64,000 nt of DNA from NCBI GenBank assembly GCA_031272515.1, contig JAISTR010000043.1:55695-119694 (forward strand), in the 5' to 3' direction. The notes under the pieces were generated by a model. It was not told where the DNA came from and ran no database searches. It saw nothing but the letters and a program-made list of their open reading frames with translations. Position 1 is the first letter of the stretch, and every line of letters begins with the position of its first letter. A program made the position numbers and the translations under genes. Shown here one piece after another: positions 1-4,740 of this stretch. This DNA comes from Erysipelotrichaceae bacterium (GTDB taxonomy: Bacteria; Bacillota_I; Bacilli_A; Erysipelotrichales; Erysipelotrichaceae).

Positions 1-387
1 AACGACTTCCTCCTCAACAACCTCCACACAATCCATCAGGGTGATGATCTTGATTTGGGAGGTATCCAGGGACTCCAGAATCCCGTCAATCCAGTCATCC
101 GATTCTCCCCCGACATAGATAAACAGGTCGCTGTTTTGAATTTGGATGATATCCTGCGGGGTCGGCTCAAAGGAATGACTCTCACTGCCCGGTGGCAATA
201 GCATTTTGAGCTCTACCAAATCACCGGCGATGGCCCGGGTGAAATCATAGGGCGGAAAGATGGTCGTGACCACTGTCAGTTTTTGGTCCTGGGTATCTTC
301 GGTATAGGTTTTACTGGGACTGCTGCAGCCTGTAAAAACGTTTATGAGCAGACATAGCAACAAAAGACAAAACAATCGGTTTTTCAA
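1..387 (-). CDS. Zinc/manganese ABC transporter substrate-binding lipoprotein (partial, N-terminal 129 codons)
   Basis: The C-terminal part runs off the window start. Translation from a TTG start gives a hydrophobic signal peptide ending in a lipobox-like TGC followed by Ser-Ser, so the mature protein is probably a lipid-anchored extracytoplasmic receptor. The text that follows (VVTTIFPPYDFTRAIAGD, then PPGSESHSFEPTPQD, then a D-L-F-I-Y-V-G-G-E segment) is typical of the ZnuA/AdcA family of metal-binding ABC receptors; the His in ESHSFEP matches a metal ligand of that family. TTG is chosen because an AGGAGGTG Shine-Dalgarno lies at 394-402, seven bases upstream. It follows the membrane gene at 437-778 by about 50 bases and is probably cotranscribed. 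The permease and ATPase are not in the window. Confidence 0.85.
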   Translation of the reverse strand, partial: MKNRLFCLLLLCLLINVFTGCSSPSKTYTEDTQDQKLTVVTTIFPPYDFTRAIAGDLVELKMLLPPGSESHSFEPTPQDIIQIQNSDLFIYVGGESDDWIDGILESLDTSQIKIITLMDCVEVVEEEVV

Positions 388-436
388 TAGTAAGCACCTC
401 CTATGTGCAACGTCAAAACAAAGAACAGGAGGCACT

Positions 437-778
437 TCAATTGTTCAGTCTTACCTTGCGGGTAATCAGGGTCTCGCAAAGCGCAGCACACTGGCATACA
501 GCCAGTCTTATTTTGTTCAGTTTAAAAAACGAAAATACGACAATCGCAAAGACCGGGACAATCGCGGTGAAACCTGCGAAGGTCTTTGTTGTCTCTTTGA
601 TTTGCGCGCAGAGGGCACAGCTTTCGTTTTCCCCGTTTTGGTCATGGATATGATTGGCATGGCATAAAATGAAAGTCAAAAAAAGCAGCAATAACAAAAG
701 ATACAGCAGGCCAAGCAGCCCTGCCATAGTGCGTTGACAAGATGTCTTTGATGTTGTCTTAAACTCTGCTGTACTCAT
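437..778 (-). CDS. Small membrane protein with Cys/His-rich loop, upstream of the metal-binding lipoprotein
   Basis: 113 residues with two membrane spans (about 18-40 and 65-88) separated by a polar loop holding a C-H-x-x-H-x-H motif and then a C-x2-C pair, which could bind a metal. The second half is hydrophobic and ends in Cys-rich helix and a basic tail. The gene has an AGGGGAG ribosome site and lies 50 bases before the zinc-receptor gene on the same strand, so a role in metal handling is suggested by context only. I do not recognise a named family. Confidence 0.6.
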   Translation of the reverse strand: MSTAEFKTTSKTSCQRTMAGLLGLLYLLLLLLFLTFILCHANHIHDQNGENESCALCAQIKETTKTFAGFTAIVPVFAIVVFSFFKLNKIRLAVCQCAALCETLITRKVRLNN

Positions 779-864
779 GTCCGCTCCCCTTTTGTCTTGC
801 AGCTTTTATTCTATCGTATTCATTTTAGCACCGAACGAATGCAATCCGAAAACTTTCCCTACAA

Positions 865-899
865 AAAGACGGCAATCGCTTCACCGGTTTGCCGTCTTT
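865..899 (-). terminator. Rho-independent terminator for the 982-1122 peptide gene
   Basis: An 11-bp inverted repeat (AAAGACGGCAA / TTGCCGTCTTT) with a 13-base loop. On the minus strand it is followed by a T-run, so it terminates transcription coming from the small peptide gene at 982-1122. Confidence 0.75.
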
Positions 900-981
900 C
901 TGTTCAGTTTTGTTTGTGTTTGTTTTGTTTTACAACGGTTTCACAAATGATTGACCTGACAATCACAGTTGATTTACATGG

Positions 982-1122
982 TCAAGGTGTCAAGGATCGC
1001 ACCTTGCGGCAATTCTGACAATACGAACAGCCACTATAGCCTTTGCAGGCATGCCTCCCCTTGGTGCTTATCCTTTTGGTAGGCTTCAAAGCAAAAGCAT
1101 TGAAAGGGTTTTTGATTTTCAT
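982..1122 (-). CDS. Short (46 aa) Cys-rich paralog of the peptide cluster
   Basis: An open frame of 47 codons between a promoter like that of its neighbours and a terminator. Aligning residues 3-15 (I-K-N-P-F-N-A-F-A-L-K-P-T) with the 1300-1701 product (M-K-L-P-Y-N-A-V-D-L-K-S-T) shows clear homology, and the next part (KGYSGC...QNCRK) aligns with KGYCGY...NYCRP, at DNA level too. It then stops, so the Thr-Pro repeat and tail seen in the paralogs are absent. The ATG directly abuts the AAAGGGGG ribosome site, and the codon equivalent to the paralogs' start is ATC. It is therefore either a short functional peptide or a decaying copy. Confidence 0.45.
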   Translation of the reverse strand: MKIKNPFNAFALKPTKRISTKGRHACKGYSGCSYCQNCRKVRSLTP

Positions 1123-1143
1123 CCCCCTTTACCCTATAGAAAA

Positions 1144-1188
1144 ATTGTACCAATATTACATGTATTTCACTTTGAAAAATGTGTGAAA
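1144..1188 (-). promoter_or_regulatory. Peptide-cluster promoter, copy A
   Basis: On the minus strand: an extended -10 (TGGTACAAT; hexamer at 1144-1149), no good -35, and two TTTCANA elements (1171-1177 and 1182-1188) whose starts are 11 bp apart. The nearer one begins 21 bp upstream of the -10. The same geometry occurs in copies B and C. This looks like an activator-dependent promoter. Confidence 0.6.
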
Positions 1189-1237
1189 TCTGTTGGATTT
1201 TATGCATGTGTTTCAGATAACACTAAATCGAACAAAA

Positions 1238-1272
1238 ATAAAACCACACTTGCAACAGAAATGTGGTTTTAT
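1238..1272 (-). terminator. Rho-independent terminator for the 1300-1701 peptide gene
   Basis: Perfect 11-bp stem ATAAAACCACA (1238-1248) with TGTGGTTTTAT (1262-1272), followed on the minus strand by a T-rich stretch. It lies 28 bases beyond the stop of the peptide gene. Confidence 0.8.
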
Positions 1273-1299
1273 ATAAAGAATTCTTTGGTGTCTTTTACA

Positions 1300-1701
1300 C
1301 TAACAAATTGAAGAGCGGTAAGCCGAGCAGTACGGACATGAATAGGTCGATGACCCCAAGGCGGCTGCAACTTCCGGAGTGTAGGCTGCACCATATCCAA
1401 CGAAGTACTGCGGTGACGTGTTGTAATAGCTCGTCGTAGTCGTAGTAGTTGTGGTCGGTGTTGTCACAGTCGGTGTTGTCACAGCCGGTGTTTCAACCAC
1501 TGGTTCCGGTTCCGGTTCCGTCACGGTCGGTGTTGTCACGGCTGGTGTGTAACAATATGTTACCGGGCGACAGTAATACACCACCGGACGACAGTAATTG
1601 ACAAATGAGTAGCCGCAATAGCCTTTGTAGCTATACATACCGCCATCAGTGCATACCGCCTCTGTGCTCTTTAAGTCAACAGCATTGTAAGGTAATTTCA
1701 C
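1300..1701 (-). CDS. Cys/Tyr-rich peptide with leader-like N-terminus and Thr-Pro-Val repeats (paralog B)
   Basis: 133 residues from a GTG start with a GGGGGG ribosome site six bases upstream. Order: a leader-like segment (MKLPYNAVDLKSTEAV...) ending in Gly-Gly at about residues 20-21; a Cys/Tyr-rich core with YCRP repeats; a low-complexity region of T-P-A/T-V-T repeats and Glu-Pro; a poly-Thr run; and a C-terminal C-P-Y-C-S-A-Y-R-S tail. There is no Sec signal peptide. The Gly-Gly end resembles double-glycine leaders of bacteriocins and other exported peptides, where a C39 peptidase/ABC exporter cleaves after GG. No such exporter or modifying enzyme lies in the window, so the maturation route is unknown. 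Confidence 0.7.
   Translation of the reverse strand: MKLPYNAVDLKSTEAVCTDGGMYSYKGYCGYSFVNYCRPVVYYCRPVTYCYTPAVTTPTVTEPEPEPVVETPAVTTPTVTTPTTTTTTTTSYYNTSPQYFVGYGAAYTPEVAAALGSSTYSCPYCSAYRSSIC
1441..1545. repeat. Short tandem repeats inside paralog B coding for Thr-Pro-Val units
   Basis: The unit GTCGGTGTTGTCAC and close variants recur several times and encode the T-P-T-V-T repeat on the minus strand. Such DNA can change copy number by slippage. A related stretch is present in the relic at 1858-1956. Confidence 0.6.
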
Positions 1702-1728
1702 GAAAGACCCCCCTTTCCTTATGTTAAT

Positions 1729-1773
1729 ATTGTACCAGTATTGTCACATTATCATTTTGAAAAATATGTGAAA
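1729..1773 (-). promoter_or_regulatory. Peptide-cluster promoter, copy B
   Basis: Extended -10 TGGTACAAT (hexamer 1729-1734), then a 21-bp gap, then TTTCAAA (1756-1762) and TTTCACA (1767-1773), start-to-start 11 bp, all read on the minus strand. Drives the 1300-1701 gene. Confidence 0.65.
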
Positions 1774-1857
1774 ATTGCTGGATTTTTAGCCGTTTTTAAC
1801 AAAAAAAGGTCAACAAATATTCGCAATCGATATGAAGTCTTGCTTCCCTGTTGAAAT

Positions 1858-1956
1858 TTAGCCCAAATCGTTGGTGTAGGTTGAAGTCGTCGGTGTCGTC
1901 ACTGTCGGTGTCTTCACGGTTGGTGTTGTTACCGTCGGGGTTTTTACGACTGGTGC
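1858..1956 (-). pseudogene. 3' relic of a further peptide paralog
   Basis: The minus strand encodes about 32 residues of T-P-T-V-T/K repeats ending in TSTYTNDLG and a stop, closely matching the repeat region of paralog B. It lies beyond the terminator of paralog C, has no leader, start or promoter, and the frame upstream is unrelated sequence. It appears to be the leftover of a deleted or recombined copy. Confidence 0.55.
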
Positions 1957-1976
1957 AGAAAAATGAATTCTTAATG

Positions 1977-2007
1977 AAAAAAAGACTGCTTTGATAATAA
2001 AGCAGTC
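1977..2007 (-). terminator. Rho-independent terminator for the 2031-2375 peptide gene
   Basis: Stem GACTGCTTT (1984-1992) with AAAGCAGTC (1999-2007), six-base loop, followed on the minus strand by seven T residues. Confidence 0.85.
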
Positions 2008-2030
2008 CATTAATCTCACATTGCTTGATT

Positions 2031-2375
2031 CTAGCAGAAACGAATCCGAATCCCGCAGCCGCCGGATATTCCGGAACGGTAAGCGGAGCAATACGGGGCA
2101 ACACAGCCGCCGCCACAGCCGACTGAGGGCTGTACCACGACCGGTTCCGGTTCTACAACCGTTTCCGGTTCCGTCTCGACAACCGTTTCCGGTTCCGTCT
2201 CTACCGGTGTCGGTAATGGTACCGGAGTGACATAGCCCGGAGACGGACAGACGACAACCGGATTACAAACGCCGCCATAGTAGCCGCGATAAGACGATCT
2301 CTTGCTGCTGCAGCCGCCATCGGCCTCCAGCGCTTCGGTACCTTTCAAATCAACAGCATCATAAGGTAATTTCAT
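2031..2375 (-). CDS. Cys/Gly-rich peptide with leader-like N-terminus and Glu-Pro repeats (paralog C)
   Basis: 114 residues. The N-terminus MKLPYDAVDLKGTEAL...DGGC matches paralogs B and D, with Gly-Gly at about 21-22 directly before a Cys. A basic Tyr/Arg stretch follows, then a V-E-T-E-P-E-T repeat, then a Cys-Gly-rich segment with A-P-Y-C-S-A-Y-R-S-G. The final residues (GCGIRIRFC) differ from the paralogs and may reflect a late frame change. ATG start with GGGGGG six bases upstream. The internal repeat differs from B, so the middle region is variable while leader and tail are conserved. Confidence 0.7.
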   Translation of the reverse strand: MKLPYDAVDLKGTEALEADGGCSSKRSSYRGYYGGVCNPVVVCPSPGYVTPVPLPTPVETEPETVVETEPETVVEPEPVVVQPSVGCGGGCVAPYCSAYRSGISGGCGIRIRFC

Positions 2376-2404
2376 GAAAAACCCCCCTTTTCCCTTATGT
2401 GTTT

Positions 2405-2449
2405 ATTGTACCAGTTGCGCCACATTTCAACTTTGAAAAGAATATGAAA
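2405..2449 (-). promoter_or_regulatory. Peptide-cluster promoter, copy C
   Basis: Extended -10 TGGTACAAT (hexamer 2405-2410), 21-bp gap, TTTCAAA (2432-2438) and TTTCATA (2443-2449) with an 11-bp period, minus strand. Same layout as copies A and B. Confidence 0.65.
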
Positions 2450-2483
2450 AAATACCGTATTTTTATGTCTTTTTTCACATAAA

Positions 2484-2520
2484 AAGACCATAATTCCAGC
2501 ACGTGATGGATTATGGTCTT
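2484..2520 (-). terminator. Rho-independent terminator for the 2553-2957 peptide gene
   Basis: Ten-base stem AAGACCATAA / TTATGGTCTT (2484-2493, 2511-2520) followed on the minus strand by a T-run. Confidence 0.8.
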
Positions 2521-2552
2521 ATTAATTAAGAATTTAACTGTGATTTTCGCTG

Positions 2553-2957
2553 TTAATAGCCAACGCAATACCGGGAAGCACCGGAACGATAAGCGGAGCA
2601 GTACGCTGAGGCACAGCCCCCCGAATAACTCACACCACCCGAATAACTCACTCCAGACCGGTAAGCAGAGCAGTACGGTGAGGCACAGGTTGAGGAACTC
2701 ACGGTGGTGGCAGGTTCACTCACGGCCACTTCCTGCGTTGTGTAGACCGGTTCACAAACGTAAGACTGATAATAGCAGGAGTTGGATCTGGCTGAGCCTA
2801 AAGGAATGCCATAGGCCGCGCAGATTGATGTGTACCAGCTTGCAAACGACGACGCGTAGTCGCTGCTGTAGCTGCTGTAACCGCCGCTGTAACAACCCCC
2901 TTCTGTATACAATACTTCCGACTTCTTCATTTCTACCGCGTTACAAGGTAATTTCAT
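2553..2957 (-). CDS. Ser/Tyr/Cys-rich peptide with leader-like N-terminus (paralog D)
   Basis: 134 residues from the ATG at 2957, chosen because MKLPCNAVEMKKSEV...GGC aligns with B and C and because GGGGG lies nine bases upstream; a longer in-frame reading would run into rnpB. The core is rich in Ser, Tyr and Gly and carries two C-terminal copies of Y-C-S-A-Y-R-S-G separated by S-Y-S-G-G-V repeats. No Thr-Pro repeat. It is the first of the cluster as transcribed, with the richest upstream regulatory element. Function unknown; a cell-surface or exported structural or antimicrobial peptide is possible. Confidence 0.7.
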   Translation of the reverse strand: MKLPCNAVEMKKSEVLYTEGGCYSGGYSSYSSDYASSFASWYTSICAAYGIPLGSARSNSCYYQSYVCEPVYTTQEVAVSEPATTVSSSTCASPYCSAYRSGVSYSGGVSYSGGCASAYCSAYRSGASRYCVGY

Positions 2958-2987
2958 TGCTTTTTTCCCCCTTTTACCTTTGGCCCT

Positions 2988-3040
2988 ATTATAGCAACCA
3001 ATTATGTGAATCAGCTGTGAAAGAAATGTGAAATGTGAAA
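2988..3040 (-). promoter_or_regulatory. Peptide-cluster promoter, copy D
   Basis: Consensus -10 TATAAT (2988-2993) on the minus strand, with TTTCANA-type elements at 3005-3011, 3016-3022 and 3027-3033 (each 11 bp apart) and one more at 3034-3040. The 3016 and 3027 elements match the position of those in copies A-C within one base. Confidence 0.6.
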
Positions 3041-3090
3041 GAAAATGTCGTATTTTAGCCATTTTTTGCGACAAAATATTATTAGGAATA

Positions 3091-3113
3091 AAGAAAAGGA
3101 ACCTAAGTTCCTT
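3091..3113 (-). terminator. rnpB terminator
   Basis: Stem AAGGAAC / GTTCCTT (3096-3102, 3107-3113) with a four-base loop, followed on the minus strand by TTTTCTTT. Confidence 0.8.
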
Positions 3114-3460
3114 ACGTGAGCCGTATAAGCCATGTTCTGTCTGTGTTTGCACACAGGGCAACCATCTATCTACATTGCTGTCCCGGTTCGATTTCATTTC
3201 ATCTTGCCGGATTCCCCTACCAAATTTGGGTTTCTCGCTTGTGGGGTTTACCGCGTTCCACTCCTTCGGTTTCCCAAAGGCTACGTCACTGTGGCACTTT
3301 TACAGGGTTCCTCCATGGTTTTCACTTTAGGAGTCACCGCAGCCGTCAGTATTACTGCCAGGATTTATTTTTTCATCCTGCACAATCACTACACTCATCG
3401 CAGAGTGTGCGAGCATGGACTTTCCTCTGCTTGCGCAGCGGTTGCCCGGGCGTCACATAT
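3114..3460 (-). ncRNA. rnpB: RNase P RNA (bacterial type B)
   Basis: The minus strand holds the conserved blocks of RNase P RNA in order: GAGGAAAGTCCATGCTCGCA, then AAGTGCCACAGTGACG, then GTGGAACGCGGTAAACCCC, AGCGAGAAACCCAAATTTGG, a GTAGATAGATGGTTGCC block and finally ACAGAACATGGCTTA. The ends are approximate, set by possible pairing of GTGACGCC at the 5' end with GGCTCAC near the 3' end. It processes the 5' ends of tRNAs. The gene directly follows gpsB, as in Bacillus subtilis, and its 5' end overlaps the gpsB stop by a few bases. Confidence 0.95.
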
Positions 3461-3779
3461 CTTTCTTTAATACGATGTTTTCGAGTCTGGCCAGACGTTT
3501 CAAGAGATCAACATTGCTGGCTTCCAGGGTTGTTCCGGTGACCTCCGCCTGTTTCTTTTGGGCCTCCAGAGCGATGTTCTGGGCTTTCAAAGCCGCATTT
3601 TCCTTCTCCAGGGTATCGACTGTTTCCGTCAATTCCGCAACCAGTGTTTCGTAGGCAACATAGTCCTGGATCAGCGTGTCCAAAAACTGGTCGACTTCCG
3701 CCGGGGCATAGCCCTTGAAGTCTACCGAGAATTCCTTCTCATAAATCGTCTGTGCACTCAAGCGAATGTTTCGTTCCAT
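3453..3779 (-). CDS. gpsB: Cell division/elongation adaptor GpsB (DivIVA family)
   Basis: 108 residues. The N-terminal DivIVA-type membrane-targeting domain shows I-Y-E-K-E-F-x-V-D-F-K-G-Y-x-x-x-E-V-D-x-F-L-D, followed by a coiled coil to about residue 100. GpsB shuttles between septum and side wall and binds class A penicillin-binding proteins; the PBP1 gene (ponA) lies on the other side of the divergent intergenic region, which fits. Upstream of rnpB and divergent from recU-ponA, as in other Firmicutes. Confidence 0.9.
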   Translation of the reverse strand: MERNIRLSAQTIYEKEFSVDFKGYAPAEVDQFLDTLIQDYVAYETLVAELTETVDTLEKENAALKAQNIALEAQKKQAEVTGTTLEASNVDLLKRLARLENIVLKKDM

Positions 3780-3831
3780 TGACTAACCTACTCCTCGTGA
3801 TCCAGTGCCAATTGAAAAAGCCGGCAAAAAT

Positions 3832-3860
3832 ATTATAGGTTATTTTTGCGATTGTTTCAA
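3832..3860 (-). promoter_or_regulatory. gpsB-rnpB promoter
   Basis: On the minus strand: -35 TTGAAA (3855-3860), 17-bp spacer, perfect -10 TATAAT (3832-3837). Confidence 0.7.
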
Positions 3861-4162
3861 CAAAAGTGTTTTCAAATCTTGAAATATTTATTTTTCACTA
3901 AAGATCAGCAAAAATTCGAAACTTAGAGGAAATTATCCTGTAAATTTTCCGCATATTAAAGGCGATTTTCACTTTTTCTGATTTTCTGTTATTTTTTTAA
4001 ACAGCGAAAAATCCGCAAGTTTTTCTGAATGATATCCGGCAATTCCGAAACCTTTTTTCTTTAATGTGTTTTGAGGGTGACAATTGTGACAACCTTGGCT
4101 GGATGGTTGAATTTCAGGGGTGAGTATGTCAAAATAAAGTGACTTCCAAGGAAGGTGGTGTC
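3861..4162. other. Divergent intergenic region between gpsB and recU
   Basis: About 300 AT-rich bases with no coding frame I can support. Apart from the gpsB promoter just below it, I see no clear sigma-70 pair for recU; TTGTGACAA at about 4085-4093 is the nearest -35-like string. Confidence 0.4.
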
Positions 4163-4738
4163 ATGGTCCATTATCCGACCGGCAAAAAGAATACATTTCA
4201 AGAAAAAAATAAAATTTCCGCCGGCCGCCGCGGCCAGGCACTGGAAAAGGATCTGAATCAAAGCAACCAGTATTACCTGGATACCAACAAAGCGGTAATC
4301 CATAAAAAACCAACCCCGATTCAGATTGTAAAGGTCGATTACCAGTCACGCAGTACCGCGAAAATAACGGAAGCGTACTTCCGTATTCCGTCCACGACGG
4401 ATTATAATGGGATATATAAAGGCCGTTATCTGGACTTTGAGGCCAAGGAGACGCGCTCGCGCACCCTCTTCCCCTTCAAAGCCATCCACCCCCATCAGCT
4501 CATCCACCTCAAGCAGGTGAAAAGCCATGGCGGTATCGCCTTTGTGATTATCCGCTTCGTCCTGTTGCAGGAAACCTACCTGGTCGAGGCGGGCATTGTG
4601 ATTGAAGCTTATGAAAACAAGCAGCATTCCCTGCCGCTGAGTGTGGTTCGGGATAAGGGGTATTTGCTGAAGAGCGGCTACATCTGTCCGGTGGACTACC
4701 TGAAAGCCGTCGATCAACTCTTACTTAAAGGAGAATAA
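4163..4738 (+). CDS. recU: Holliday junction resolvase RecU
   Basis: 191 residues from the ATG at 4163, preceded by AAGGAAGG; a longer GTG reading from 4139 would put the ribosome site inside the gene. The product starts M-V-H-Y-P-T-G-K, then shows NQYYLDTNKAVIHKKPTPIQ, STTDYNGIYKGRYLDFEAKE and a H-P-H-Q-x-x-H-L segment, all close to Bacillus RecU, including the nuclease Asp (TTDY) and E-A-K. RecU cleaves Holliday junctions in recombination and chromosome segregation. Two bases separate it from ponA, forming the classic recU-ponA pair. Confidence 0.95.
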   Translation: MVHYPTGKKNTFQEKNKISAGRRGQALEKDLNQSNQYYLDTNKAVIHKKPTPIQIVKVDYQSRSTAKITEAYFRIPSTTDYNGIYKGRYLDFEAKETRSRTLFPFKAIHPHQLIHLKQVKSHGGIAFVIIRFVLLQETYLVEAGIVIEAYENKQHSLPLSVVRDKGYLLKSGYICPVDYLKAVDQLLLKGE

Positions 4739-4740
4739 GT

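Noticed and set aside
344..667. Plus-strand frame over the zinc-receptor start
   Set aside because: It is antisense to the lipoprotein and membrane genes and has no homology features.
1300..2957. CRISPR or minisatellite array as the source of the repeats
   Set aside because: Repeats are in frame, encode Thr-Pro or Glu-Pro units and lack spacer structure; no cas genes are seen.
2958..3197. N-terminal extension of paralog D to 3197
   Set aside because: The extra 80 codons run through promoter copy D and into rnpB; the leader homology and ribosome site set the start at 2957.
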